Shown one piece after another: positions 41,452-50,632 of a stretch of DNA of 64,000 bases (position 1 is the first letter of the stretch; every line of letters starts with the position of its first letter). Below the pieces are notes generated by a model that was not told the origin of the DNA, searched no databases, and worked only from the letters and a program-made list of their open reading frames with translations. The stretch lies in NCBI GenBank assembly GCA_041485445.1, contig JBGPJN010000001.1, positions 27,141 to 91,140 of the forward strand. The letters are read 5' to 3'. The stretch comes from SHYG01 sp041485445 (lineage in GTDB: Bacteria > Chloroflexota > Dehalococcoidia > Lucifugimonadales > UBA3495). The translations under genes were made by a program, and so were the position numbers.

Positions 41452-42846
41452 ATGAAAAAGGCCCTCAGCCTCTTCGACCTCACCAATCTTACCGTCGGCT
41501 CCATCGTGGGAGCGGACATCTACATCGCCTCGGCTATCACCGCCGGGCTGGTGGGGCCGTTCGCCTTGGCGGTCTGGGTGGTGGCTGGGGGCATGGCTAC
41601 CATCCTGGCCCTCGTGTTCGCCTATTGCAGCCACCACGTGCCTAAGGTCGGGGGCCCCTTTGCCTACGTAACGGAAGCGTTCAACCCGTTCCTGGGCTTT
41701 CTGGCCGGCTGGTGCATCTGGGTGGCCGAGCTGATCGCCCTGCCCGTGTTCGCCATCGCCTTTACCAACTACCTGCACTACCTGCATCCGCTCACGTCAT
41801 TGCAGGATGTCCTGGTGAAAGCCCTGTTTCTCCTCACGCTGACGGCCATCAACATCGTGGGGGTTAAAGCCGCCGGAGTGGTCAACGATGTCCTTACCCT
41901 GCTCAAGCTGGCGCCCTTGTTTCTGCTGGTGGCGATGGGCGTTGTCTTCCTGGGGATACACCCTGAGGTCCTGGGGCAGAACTACTTGCCCTTCATCCCA
42001 TTGGGGCTGGACCGGTTCCCCACTGCGGTTGTGCTGGTCTTCTGGGCCTATGTGGGATTTGAGCTAACCACCATCCCAGCCGACGAAGTGAAGGACCCGG
42101 CCCGCACCATCCCAAGAGCCATCGTTTTGGGAATGGCGGTGGTGATGCTGTTCTATCTGTCCACCAACTTCATTGTCTACGGAGTGGTGCACTGGAGCGA
42201 GCTGGCCAAGACCCAGGTGCCTCTGGTGTTAGCCGCCAGCGCGGTGATCGGCACGGCCGGCGCGATGATTGTCAGTGTCGGGGCGCTGGTCTCAGTTTCG
42301 GGCTCCGATGAGTCGGACATGCTGGCCAGCTCGCGACTCTCCTACGCCATGGCGGTGGACGGATTGCTGCCCAAGACCTTTGCCGCCCTCCACCCCAAGT
42401 TTGGCACGCCGTACAAGGCGCTTGTAATTCAGGGTGTGGCTGCCTTTGGTCTCTCTCTGGCCTCCGGACTGGCGAAGCTCATCTCTTTCTCGGTGTTCAA
42501 CCTAAGTGTGGGATTCTTACTGGTGTGCCTGGCCTTGTTGGTGTTTCAGCGCAGGAGCCCAAGGGTGAGCGTCGTCCAGGGAGTCATGGCGGGGTTGGGG
42601 CTGGGGGTCTGCCTGTTTCTCATCTACTCCACATCGGTGTTTGACAAGATTGTTGGGACCTTGGTGCTGGCGGCGGGAGCAGCCCTCTACTGGTTCTATT
42701 CTCCCAAGCAAGAGATCAGCCACCTGAAGGCGCTCTGGTTGACGGAGGCCGGGAGTGTGGCCAGGCTTCTGGAAAGGGAACGCCGGTCCCTTGGCGGTTT
42801 CTTTCGACTGGTCTACCGGTGGATGCGTTGGTCCCGGCGGGTCTAA
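41452..42846 (+). CDS. APC-superfamily amino-acid permease
   Basis: 464 residues, about twelve TM helices. The start SLFDLTNLTVGSIVGADIYI contains the helix-1 G-S-I-V-G motif where APC transporters bind the substrate backbone, and VGGPFAYVTEAFNPFLGFLA and FWAYVGFELTTIPADEVKDP (helix 6) are family signatures. It imports or exchanges amino acids or related cations across the inner membrane. The C-terminal 60 residues are hydrophilic (LWLTEAGSVARLLERERRSL). The start is likely ATG 41452, although no strong ribosome binding site is seen. No regulator is adjacent. Confidence 0.9.
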   Translation: MKKALSLFDLTNLTVGSIVGADIYIASAITAGLVGPFALAVWVVAGGMATILALVFAYCSHHVPKVGGPFAYVTEAFNPFLGFLAGWCIWVAELIALPVFAIAFTNYLHYLHPLTSLQDVLVKALFLLTLTAINIVGVKAAGVVNDVLTLLKLAPLFLLVAMGVVFLGIHPEVLGQNYLPFIPLGLDRFPTAVVLVFWAYVGFELTTIPADEVKDPARTIPRAIVLGMAVVMLFYLSTNFIVYGVVHWSELAKTQVPLVLAASAVIGTAGAMIVSVGALVSVSGSDESDMLASSRLSYAMAVDGLLPKTFAALHPKFGTPYKALVIQGVAAFGLSLASGLAKLISFSVFNLSVGFLLVCLALLVFQRRSPRVSVVQGVMAGLGLGVCLFLIYSTSVFDKIVGTLVLAAGAALYWFYSPKQEISHLKALWLTEAGSVARLLERERRSLGGFFRLVYRWMRWSRRV

Positions 42847-43018
42847 CAGCTAGCGGGGCTAGCGGTGTATGCTGACGCCACCCCCAGCCGCACCGCCAAG
42901 CGGGTGTGGGAAGCTGTTCTGAACTGGCATGTGTCAGCTCTGCCAGCGGGAATAAATAAGCCAATGCATTGACTTGTAGCGGCGGCAGGAGCCACTCAAT
43001 AGTTTGTGCTGAACCGGC

Positions 43019-43927
43019 CTACAGCCACCCGGTCCTCTTGAAGATGACTAAAGCCAGGCCCATGAACGCGAATTGAATGATGACCACTGCCGGGTACACC
43101 CAGCGAATGTGCAGCTCGGGCATATAGGCGAAATTCATTCCGAAGTGACTGGCGATAAGTGTTGGAATCATCAGGATGACGGTGATGGCGGTCAGACGCT
43201 TGACCACGTCGTTGAGCCGCTCAAGCCTCAAGTTAAGCTGCATGGCCGCTTGCATCTCGTGGTCCCGGGCAACATCCCTCAGTACGTTCAATCGCCGTCG
43301 ACACCGATCCACCAGGCTTGTGCTTTCCGCCTTTAGCACGCTGTAGTCAAAGGATATGTAATCCGTCTCAACTTGCCTAACGGAGCTTTCCTCTAAACGG
43401 AGCAGCAGGTCATGCAATCCTTCCAGACGGTCCTCAATACGACCGAAGTGGGCCGCCACCTCCCGGTATTTGCCGTAGTCAAAAGCCAGATTGAGCTCGT
43501 TAATTTCTTTGTTGCGGGCATCGAGCCTGGCCTTGTAACCATCCAGGACCTTGTGCAGCGTAAGGTATGCCAGAATCGTGCTGCGGCCAAAAGGCTTGGT
43601 GAGCACCGCGCCAAAGGATTTGTAGGACTCGGCCGATGACGGTCTCTTGGAGTACAAAAGAGCCTTCTCCTCACTCAAGAAGAGCAGATTGTTGGCGTCC
43701 TCCCCCTCATCGTCCTTCACATTCATGATCAGGTATTGGTCGGAGTTCTCCAGGAAATGTCCAGGCACTTCAACGACTGAGGGGAAGTCGAGGGTAAGCC
43801 CCGTCTGATCCCTTACCGCCGCTGCGAAGGAGGTGAGGTCATTAAAGGCCAAGACACCTCCCTGATCGCCATGCTGCTGGACTAGAACTTCGCCCTGGGA
43901 AGGGCTGCGGTTATTTGTCTGAGCCAT
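43019..43927 (-). CDS. corA: CorA-family divalent cation transporter
   Basis: 302 residues. A soluble N-terminal alpha/beta domain is followed by long helices (LRLERLNDVVKRLTAITVIL) and two C-terminal TM helices. The GMN selectivity motif is in SHFGMNFAYMPEL between them. CorA forms pentamers that admit Mg2+, Co2+ or Ni2+. The length is at the short end of the family. AGGAG lies five bases before the ATG. It converges with the APC permease gene with 172 bp between the stops. Confidence 0.92.
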   Translation of the reverse strand: MAQTNNRSPSQGEVLVQQHGDQGGVLAFNDLTSFAAAVRDQTGLTLDFPSVVEVPGHFLENSDQYLIMNVKDDEGEDANNLLFLSEEKALLYSKRPSSAESYKSFGAVLTKPFGRSTILAYLTLHKVLDGYKARLDARNKEINELNLAFDYGKYREVAAHFGRIEDRLEGLHDLLLRLEESSVRQVETDYISFDYSVLKAESTSLVDRCRRRLNVLRDVARDHEMQAAMQLNLRLERLNDVVKRLTAITVILMIPTLIASHFGMNFAYMPELHIRWVYPAVVIIQFAFMGLALVIFKRTGWL

Positions 43928-44496
43928 GTGGACTCCTAGCTAGAGAGTGCAAACCGGTCGCCATTATACTCCCGTGGGTCAACCACCTCATTTACTGGGC
44001 TGGGCCTACCTTTGCGCCCCGTCTCGTCCATTATACGATCCCTCTAAGCGTCGCCCCGTGGCACTCTCGCAGATGTGCCGATCAGGCTGATAAATACACC
44101 CTCCAGCGTCGGCACAATGGCACTGATTTGACTCACCAACACTCCTCCTTGACTGAGTTGGCTGGCCCGCGCGTTCTGGATTTGGAGAACAAGATTCGGG
44201 AAGTGGAAGTGGTCCAGGATGTGGCCCCCCTGATTGGCGAGGTAGGCCTGCCCTACTGATGGTGAATGTCTGGTTGACTGCCGGCTTTCGGTGTCGTCAG
44301 ATGCAAGCGAGGAATGGGATGTTCCGTTCTTCCCACAAGCCAGTGGTCCAATTTTGAAGGGCAGGGAGGAGTGGCTGCCTATGCGGCGCACCGGTACAAG
44401 CCTGAAAACCGGGTAGGTCAACCACAGGGTTGGCTGGCCTGCCCAGTTGCTAGGCGCCCGGAAACGGAGTTCCTCAGGGATCCCCTATCCGAAAAT
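43928..44496. other. Gene-free stretch
   Basis: 569 bp with only short frames lacking family patterns or ribosome binding sites. No repeat of the MITE A or B type was found here. Confidence 0.45.
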
Positions 44497-46254
44497 TTAC
44501 TTCAACGTAATGGTGTGCAGGGCGGAGGGATAGAAGGCCAGAGGGTAAGGCTCCCAAGTCAGTATGCGGGGGCCTGCGGCCCACGGAACGTTCACGTACC
44601 CCGGGTAAATGTCAATCGCCTCATCCCTCAGCTGAAGGTACAGGTCGTGAAGGACCTTGGGACGTTCATCGGGATTGAACACCGCCAGGGCAGTGCGCGT
44701 AAGATTGAGCAGCTGAGGGTCATTGTGGGCTCGGTCTTGGCGGTCGGAGGAGCCGTACCCTGACCGGATAACCGAAGAGGCGTCAACCCGAGCCTCATTG
44801 TCCCGCCACAGTATCTGTCCAAGATAAGTATCACTCAGCCGTGTGTCCTTCTTGAGGGCGGCTTCATCCCCCACCTTCACAACCACGTCCAGCCCCAACT
44901 CCCGGCGCCAGGTGTCGGCGGCCAGTTGGGCCGCTTCGGGCATCAAAGGCATGGTCGTGGAAACCCACGTGTTTATGGTCAGCTTGCCGAACCCCTGGCC
45001 GCCCGCAAAACCGGCGTCGGCCAGCAACTGCCGGGCCTTGTTGGGGTCGTATGGGAAGGGGTCGAGGTCTGACTGATAGCCGATGACACTGGGGGTAACC
45101 GGGCCCCAGCCCCGTACTTGCATTACATCGGGTCCGCCATACAGCTTGTCCCGCATCACCATCTTGTCCAGGGAGTAGCTCAAGGCCTGCCGCACCCGCT
45201 TATCGTGGCACGGGAACTCGGGTTTCCAGCACCCCAGCTGGCGGATATAGATGTAGCCACCTTCGCGGCCGAACAGCAGACGTCCGCCTCCCGCCTCCAC
45301 CTGTTTCCTGGCCCCCAGAGTCACCGGGGCGATATCGGCCTCGCCGGATCGCAGGGCAGCGACCCGGGTTGCTTCCTCGGGCACGAGACGAAGGTCCAAG
45401 GTGAGAAACTTCACCCGTTTGTCTTTGGGCAGACCGTTTATGGGCTGATAGTAGTAGTCGTCAAACCTCTCGAACTGCATCATGGATGCAGCCTGACGCT
45501 GCTTCAGCTTCATGATTCCGGCGCCAACGGGATTCTTATCGTAGGCCGCCAGCGCCTCCGGATCGTAGACTTTCTCCTGCTTTGGGTAGATCGTGCCAAT
45601 CCAGTTGCCGTCGGCTTCTGACACGAAAGACACAAAGTCAGACACGGGAATCTTGGTGGTTACACTGACCTTGTCAGGGGCGGTTTGCTCTACCTTTTCC
45701 GTCACCGCGGCGATGGTCAGAGAAGCGCCGCCGGTGGCATAGTCTTTGGCCTGGGGTCCCATGGAGTACCGCAGTGTCCACAGCACGTCCTCCGCAGTCA
45801 ACTCCCTCCCGTCGTGGAACTTGACCCCCTTTCTAATGGTCAAGGTCCAGGTCAGGCCATCGCTGGAGACGCTCCAGTCCGAGGCGATGCCGGGGGTCAA
45901 GACTCGCTGCCCATCCTTAACGTCAGAGCCAACCAGGAAGGCGTGAATTTGCCTGCCATAGTCGTGACCCCCGCCTGCCGCCAAGGCGTAGGTCATGCGC
46001 TCGTTGGAGAAGCTGCCCACCATCCAGGTCACCTTCCCCTGGCTGACCACCGCGTCGGCCGGAACCGGGGCCATGATTGGGGCTGGGGCGACGGTGGGTA
46101 CGCCTCCGACCGTGGGAGTCGGCGCCTTGGCGGTGGGTGGTGGTGGCGTGGCGGTGGCTGCGGCGCCGCAGCCTGCGGCCAGCAGCAAGCTCAGCATCAA
46201 AGCCAAGAGCCTGACCTGATGAGACGAAACCTGATGTCCCCTAAGACACTTCAT
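44497..46254 (-). CDS. Peptide/nickel-type ABC solute-binding lipoprotein (SBP_bac_5)
   Basis: 585 residues, a paralogue of the protein at 39166-40923. The lipoprotein signal ends LSLLLAAGC (Cys 29) and is followed by a Pro/Thr-rich linker. It shares LTWTLTIRKGVKFHDGRELT, AEDVLWTLRYSMGPQAKDYA, VRQALSYSLDKMVMRDKLYG and the C-terminal SALHTITLK. ATG 46254 has AGGAGAG about five bases before it. No ABC permease genes are in reach; the MmgE/PrpD gene lies 105 bp upstream on the same strand, so the receptor may serve uptake of an organic acid handled by that protein (inference). Confidence 0.92.
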   Translation of the reverse strand: MKCLRGHQVSSHQVRLLALMLSLLLAAGCGAAATATPPPPTAKAPTPTVGGVPTVAPAPIMAPVPADAVVSQGKVTWMVGSFSNERMTYALAAGGGHDYGRQIHAFLVGSDVKDGQRVLTPGIASDWSVSSDGLTWTLTIRKGVKFHDGRELTAEDVLWTLRYSMGPQAKDYATGGASLTIAAVTEKVEQTAPDKVSVTTKIPVSDFVSFVSEADGNWIGTIYPKQEKVYDPEALAAYDKNPVGAGIMKLKQRQAASMMQFERFDDYYYQPINGLPKDKRVKFLTLDLRLVPEEATRVAALRSGEADIAPVTLGARKQVEAGGGRLLFGREGGYIYIRQLGCWKPEFPCHDKRVRQALSYSLDKMVMRDKLYGGPDVMQVRGWGPVTPSVIGYQSDLDPFPYDPNKARQLLADAGFAGGQGFGKLTINTWVSTTMPLMPEAAQLAADTWRRELGLDVVVKVGDEAALKKDTRLSDTYLGQILWRDNEARVDASSVIRSGYGSSDRQDRAHNDPQLLNLTRTALAVFNPDERPKVLHDLYLQLRDEAIDIYPGYVNVPWAAGPRILTWEPYPLAFYPSALHTITLK

Positions 46255-46359
46255 GGTTACTCTCCTGTCCACCTTGATCGGCCTGCTCCCCTGACCAACC
46301 AGCGTGTTTAGCTTGAGGCTTTGGGACGCCGATATGGGCTTCAGCCCGTCAACGGGCGG

Positions 46360-47733
46360 CTACAGGTCTGTAAAGGTGGCCGCCGGCATCTCAAGCTGGG
46401 ACATGACGCCGGCTACGTTGCCGCTGGTGTCTATGCCCTTCAGTACGAGGGCCAGCTGGCGTGCCTTGGCCTGGCCGGCCCGCAGGGTTACCAGGTCCAT
46501 AAACTTGGCGTCCACGTCTGCCTCGGTCATCTTTCGGTAGGTGAGTTCCTTCTGTACCTTTCGGCCCTGCTTGGTGGTGATGGACACCACGGCGCGGAAG
46601 TGGTCCGCGTGTCCCGTCCAATCGCTCCTTGGAGAGATGGTCACGCGCTCGCGCAAGGCGAGGAAGGCCGGGTTGCGGCGGCTGCCTTCGTCGTAGGTCT
46701 CCTTAAAGCCCCTGCCGCCGTACACCGCGGCCAGGGCCAGCACATCCTTCCCTTGGATGGACGGGTGGTGCACGTGGGTTATAGTGTTGTGGCCGGCCGG
46801 TTCGACCTCGGCGTGGATCTCCCGGACGTCCTCTCCCGATAGGTGGTGTTCGGACATCAATTCCAACACTCCTTGCCTTGGGGCCTGATTGGGACCGCCG
46901 CCGCAAGCCCGTTTGAATACGATCCCGCGGATTGCGTAATCCTCGCCCAAGCCCCTGAGGAAGTCACTGCCTGGCGCTTCCACCCCCAGGCGGCTTTGGA
47001 AGAATCCCTGTGGTCCGTCAAGCGAGTCCTGGGGGGCGTCGTACCCCGCCTTGGCCATGAGTGCGGCAGCTACCCCGTTCCTCGCGCCCACGCCGCCCCG
47101 CACGAACGACTTGAGCATGTGCTCCGATTCTCTGGCAAAGGGGGTGATGCCGCAGGACATCGCCGCCCCTAGACAGAAGGCAATCTGCATCTGCTCCGGG
47201 GGAAGCCCCAGCGCGATGCCGGCCGCTGCGGTTGCCCCCATGGTGTTGCCAGGATCTATGGCTCCGGGAGTCCTCCCCGTCTCGCGCCGTAACTGGGCCG
47301 CCGCCCGATTCAGCCGCTTGGCCAGCTCATATCCGAACACCACGCCGCGCAGGGCCTCTTGACCCGACGCTTCCACCATCTGGCCGGCCGCTAGCGCGGC
47401 CGCGGCGGGCGCGGCGATGATGTGGGCCCCCATGCCATCGCCCTCAATGGCGTCCACCTCATCAGCGTGCCCAAGGGTACCGTTGACCACCGCAGCGTTC
47501 AGCACTGAGGTGCGGGTTGGGAACCCGACGATGGTGCAGTCCGGCTGGCCTCCCACCAGGTTGGTGAAGTCCACCATGCGGTGGGCCAATGGGATCAAGG
47601 AGCACGCCAGCCAACCGCCAACGCAGTCGTACACGGCAAGCGACACGAGCCGCCGCACGTCGGGAGGGAAGTCCTCAAAGCTGGTCTCGTACATCCAGTC
47701 GCAGAACGCGCGCGTCGTGCTCTGGTCAGCCAT
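46360..47733 (-). CDS. MmgE/PrpD family protein
   Basis: 457-residue cytoplasmic protein of the 2-methylcitrate dehydratase / aconitate decarboxylase family. Visible landmarks: LAVYDCVGGWLACSLIPLAH, LGHADEVDAIEGDGMGAHII, RTPGAIDPGNTMGATAAAGI and RACGGGPNQAPRQGVLELM. Members dehydrate or decarboxylate tricarboxylic acids, or act on related substrates; the reaction cannot be told from the sequence. GGAGG lies eight bases before the ATG. It may form an operon with the downstream solute-binding protein gene. Confidence 0.9.
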   Translation of the reverse strand: MADQSTTRAFCDWMYETSFEDFPPDVRRLVSLAVYDCVGGWLACSLIPLAHRMVDFTNLVGGQPDCTIVGFPTRTSVLNAAVVNGTLGHADEVDAIEGDGMGAHIIAAPAAAALAAGQMVEASGQEALRGVVFGYELAKRLNRAAAQLRRETGRTPGAIDPGNTMGATAAAGIALGLPPEQMQIAFCLGAAMSCGITPFARESEHMLKSFVRGGVGARNGVAAALMAKAGYDAPQDSLDGPQGFFQSRLGVEAPGSDFLRGLGEDYAIRGIVFKRACGGGPNQAPRQGVLELMSEHHLSGEDVREIHAEVEPAGHNTITHVHHPSIQGKDVLALAAVYGGRGFKETYDEGSRRNPAFLALRERVTISPRSDWTGHADHFRAVVSITTKQGRKVQKELTYRKMTEADVDAKFMDLVTLRAGQAKARQLALVLKGIDTSGNVAGVMSQLEMPAATFTDL

Positions 47734-48087
47734 GGCTTTACCTCCGTAGCTTCAATCCTGATTGCGGGATGAGCGGCTAACAGCGGGACCCAAGTGAGTT
47801 ACGCCGGAACCGTCCTGATGAGCGACAACCGAGCCTGGGCTGGGGAAATTTGGAGCCGCAGGAGCCCCGTTTGCCCGGAACACCTATACCTTACTGGAGG
47901 CCGGTTGATCATTGAGATTCTAGCACCAGTGTCAATGCTTCGCAGCCAAATAGTATTTGCTGTGCACTTTGGTTACGGATTGCGTACCGGACTGGCAGTA
48001 ATACGGCATGCCAGATCCATCGGCACTTGATCTTTAGGCCTGACCCGCCGACGATTTTGCGTATTTCAGAGTTGACCGACGCCTTCT
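47734..48087. other. Gene-free stretch
   Basis: About 350 bp between the MmgE/PrpD gene and the insertion-sequence region. It contains the upstream region of that gene; nothing else is recognisable. Confidence 0.45.
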
Positions 48088-48121
48088 CCGCCATCTGGCG
48101 CCAGATGGCGCCAGATGGCGG
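48088..48121. repeat. Perfect 15-bp-arm hairpin
   Basis: Arms CCGCCATCTGGCGCC and GGCGCCAGATGGCGG are exact reverse complements around the loop AGAT. The sequence can also be read as the block ATGGCGCCAG repeated. It lies at the edge of the insertion-sequence region, before the ISAs1 fragment. Confidence 0.7.
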
Positions 48122-48190
48122 AGGACCACCGCGCGGGTGTACGCTCCAGCAAGGTCGTTTAGGGTTGGCCAACTCCCTTGACTACAACAA

Positions 48191-48367
48191 GTCCAGGCCG
48201 TGGCCCAGGCCACTCAAGGCGAAGTGGTGGCCATCGACGGCAAGACGGTGCGGCGCTCCCATGACCGCTCCCTGGGCAAACAGGCCATCCACATGGTCAA
48301 CGTGTGACCTCGTCCAGTGGCTTGGTGCTGGGCCAGGCCAAGGTGGAAGCGAAATCCAATGAGTGAG
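48191..48367 (+). pseudogene. ISAs1-family transposase fragment
   Basis: VQAVAQATQGEVVAIDGKTV, RRSHDRSLGKQAIHMVNV and, after a TGA and a frame change, SGLVLGQAKVEAKSNE are the central part of ISAs1/H-repeat transposases (the IDGKxxR and KSNE motifs). It ends exactly at 48367, where the IS3-family element begins, so the IS3 element inserted into it. Both ends of the transposase are missing. Confidence 0.78.
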
Positions 48368-48380
48368 TGAGGTGGACCCC

Positions 48381-48836
48381 ATCGTTAAGTCGGCGATGAA
48401 ACCAAGAGATAAGAGAGTCTACCGCGCCAGCGTCCCGTGTCCCTGCCACGGATGATAATGCTGCTGGGTGTTCCAGTAAACGCCTCGCTGGGCTCCCGTC
48501 TTGGAACACTTGAACCGGTGTCTGATTGCCCAGTGCCTGATGGGGGCGCTCTCGGTTGTAGAAGGCCACAAAAGCCCTGATCCCCCTCCTGGCCTCAGAC
48601 CCGTTCTGGTAAGCTTCAGGTACACCTCCTCGTACTTGATGCTGCGCCACAGCCGTTCCACGAAGACGTTGTCCGTGCACCGGCCCTTGCCATCCATGCT
48701 GACCTGAAGGCCCTGGGCCAGCAGCCTGCCGGTGAAAGCCTCGCTGGTGAACTGGGTGTCCTGGTTGGTGTTGAAGATCTCCGGCTTCCCCTGGCGCAGG
48801 GCCTCCTCTAGGACCTCAACACAGAAACGTTTGGTG
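48381..48836 (-). pseudogene. IS3-family transposase OrfB, C-terminal remnant
   Basis: The rve integrase core is read in two frames. The frame with SMDGKGRCTDNVFVERLWRS (also IFNTNQDTQFTS) changes near 48610 to the frame with NGSEARRGIRAFVAFYNRER. The N-terminal half is replaced by the nested element. Not functional. Confidence 0.8.
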
Positions 48837-49910
48837 TGAATTGGGAAACTGGACTGCTATGAAAAGGAAGGTGTCTGTAGCCGATAGTTAGCCTCAAACC
48901 TGCCAAGGAAGGAGGCTACCTTATGATCGACCCCGACACCTTCCTGACTACACTTTACGTCATGGCTGATGACTTCTGCAAATGCCAGTTGCTTCCAGAG
49001 CGTATCCCAGGCCCCCGGGCCTCCCTGACCCAAAGTGAGGTGATCACCCTGGCCCTTTTCGGTCAATCCTTACGCTGCGCTAAGACAAGGGGAACGTTTC
49101 GGCAGTGAGCGGGACTTCTACCGCTACGCCAGCCAACATCTGTGCGCGGCGTTTCCAACCCTGCCCCATCGGGGCCAGTTCAACCGCCTTATGCGGCGGC
49201 ACTACGGGGCTATGGTCGCCTTCTTTCGGCATCTGGTGGAGCTGTTGCAGGACCGCCGTTGCCCCTACGAGGCCCTGGACAGTTCCGGGGTCCCCACCAG
49301 AGACGCCAAACGTCGCGGGGTTGGTTGGCTGGCGGGCCAAGCCGATGTCGGCTGGAGCCCCGACAAGTCGGGGCCAGGGCTGGTATGAGGGCTTCCATCT
49401 GTTGCTCTCCGTCAACCCTCGGGGCCTCATTACCGGCTTCGGATTTGCCCCAGCCAGCACCAAAGACCAGACTCTGGCTGAAGACTTCTTCGCCTTGCGG
49501 CAATTCCCTCACCCCAGGATGCCCACGGTGGGTGCTCCCGGGGGTGGCTACTATGTAGTGGACAAAGGGTTCGAGGGTAAGGAGCGGCATCAGGACTGGT
49601 CGAGCCATTATGACGCAACGGTAGTCTGTTCCCCAAAACGCAACAGCCTCCATCCCTGGCCCAAAAGGTTGCGCCGCTGGTTGGCGGGAGTCCGCCAAAG
49701 CGTGGAGAGCGTCTGCGCCAAGTTTCACTATACCTTCTGCCTGGACCGGGAACGGCCCCACCAGTTGGCTGGATTTCAGGCCCGCCTTGCTGCCAAAGTA
49801 GCCCTGCACAACTTCTGCATCTGGTTAAATGGCCAACTGGGCAGGCAACCGCTGGCCTTCGCTGAGTTGCTGCAATGGTGATATGCCCAGGATCTCACAC
49901 CAAACGTTTC
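48824..49910 (+). mobile_element. IS982-like insertion sequence, nested
   Basis: A perfect 16-bp terminal inverted repeat, GAAACGTTTGGTGTGA at 48824-48839 and its complement at 49895-49910, encloses about 1.09 kb with one broken transposase gene. No matching target duplication is visible, because IS3 sequence flanking the two ends is not contiguous; part of IS3 was lost at or after insertion. Confidence 0.75.
48923..49881 (+). pseudogene. IS982-like transposase, two frameshifts
   Basis: Frame 1: IDPDTFLTTLYVMADDFCK and ASLTQSEVITLALFG. Frame 2, from about 49085: FGSERDFYRYASQHLCAAFP, FNRLMRRHYG and ALDSSGVPTRDAKRRGVGW (catalytic Asp region). Frame 3, from about 49375: GWYEGFHLLLSVNPRGLITG, STKDQTLAEDFFALRQ and the end AAKVALHNFCIWLNGQLG. 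Together they make one IS982-type DDE transposase of about 310 residues split by two indels. The IS982 assignment is by general architecture and is less certain than the transposase call. Confidence 0.78.
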
Positions 49911-49999
49911 AGTGCTTGCTTCATGGTCCTGCTACTTCCTTTGCCTCAATTTAGGAGCGGGACTCTCGCTTAGCCATCTGTACAAATTTGGGGTCCACC

Positions 50000-50449
50000 T
50001 CAGATGCCGTTCCTGAGAATCCAGCCTCGCTCTTGCATGGCGATGGCGAAACGGGAGGGAACCAGTGCGAGCTGCTTGCGGCGGACCCATCCGTGCTCGC
50101 GGACCACCTGGTGGGGACGTTTTCCCACCGGGTAGGCCCGGTCTCTGCTCACGGCGATAGACTGGCGCGTGGCGCCTCCCCACTTCCCTGGAGCACAGTA
50201 CGTATTCCCGAGGACGACGTAAACGCTGCCGGTGGGCTTGAGCACACGCTTGATCTCGTCGAACACTGAAAGCAGCCGCGTCAAGTAGTCCTCGAGACTG
50301 GGTTCCAAACCCAACTGCCCAGCTACACTGTAATCCCGCAGCCCCCAGTAAGGCGGTGAGGTCATGACCATGTCGACCGACATCGTTGGCAAGCTGTTGA
50401 GAGCCGCGAGCGAATCGCCGATGTAGAGTCTGGCCGAGGCTATGCAGCC
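50000..50449 (-). pseudogene. DNA methyltransferase (N4-cytosine/N6-adenine type), truncated by IS3
   Basis: ARLYIGDSLAALNSLPTMSV, DMVMTSPPYWGLRDYSVAGQ, LGLEPSLEDYLTRLLSVFDE and KRVLKPTGSVYVVLGNTYC are the N-terminal catalytic part of a beta-class methyltransferase with the SPPY motif. The protein stops at MQERGWILRNGI, just where relatives continue with a WHKPNPMP-type segment. The stop codon TGA (50000-50002) is the first three bases of the IS3 end. No start codon is available in frame before the GDSL region; the frame joins the upstream 60-codon frame across a single TGA at 50450-50452. Inactive. Confidence 0.83.
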
Positions 50450-50632
50450 TCACCTCATTTTCCCATTCGTCTCCGCCAGTTTTTCTTCTGTTGATGAGTC
50501 CATCCAGCGGTATATCCGTTGCAGGGTCTCCCTAAGCTGCGACTTGTTGACCCGGTCCAGGCTCCGCATCGTCAGAGGCCGCGTCAGACCCAGCAGCTCG
50601 TTGAGCCTCTCCACCATCATTGCCTTCCTCAT
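50450..50632 (-). CDS. 60-codon frame upstream of and in frame with the methyltransferase
   Basis: ATG 50632 has a strong GGAGGTGG seven bases ahead. It encodes MRKAMMVERLNELLGLTRPL and NKSQLRETLQRIYRWMDSST, ending ETNGKMR at a TGA. It lies in the same frame as the methyltransferase remnant that follows directly. Either it is a small separate gene, or it is the true N-terminus of the methyltransferase cut off by a nonsense mutation. The family of this segment is not recognised. Confidence 0.5.
   Translation of the reverse strand: MRKAMMVERLNELLGLTRPLTMRSLDRVNKSQLRETLQRIYRWMDSSTEEKLAETNGKMR

Larger units (their letters stand above)
48368..50002 (-). mobile_element. IS3-family element, decayed, with nested element
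   Basis: Terminal inverted repeats TGAGGTGGACCCC at 48368-48380 and its complement at 49990-50002 define the ends. On the minus strand the 3' part encodes an IS3 OrfB integrase end: CVEVLEEALRQGKPEIFNTN, SMDGKGRCTDNVFVERLWRS and then, after a frameshift, FYNRERPHQALGNQTPVQVF with the catalytic Glu region. The 5' part (orfA and early orfB) is missing; an IS982-like element occupies its place. The element cuts an ISAs1 transposase on one side and a DNA methyltransferase gene on the other. Confidence 0.82.

Noticed and set aside
44044..44421. 125-codon minus-strand frame
   Set aside because: Product is Ser/Arg-rich with no recognisable domain and no start signal.
48027..48362. 111-codon plus-strand frame across the hairpin and ISAs1 remnant
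   Set aside because: The recognisable transposase motifs are in another frame; this frame is a chance product.
49932..50453. 173-codon minus-strand frame at the methyltransferase
   Set aside because: It starts at a GTG out of phase with the recognisable methyltransferase motifs, runs through the IS3 end and has no family pattern.
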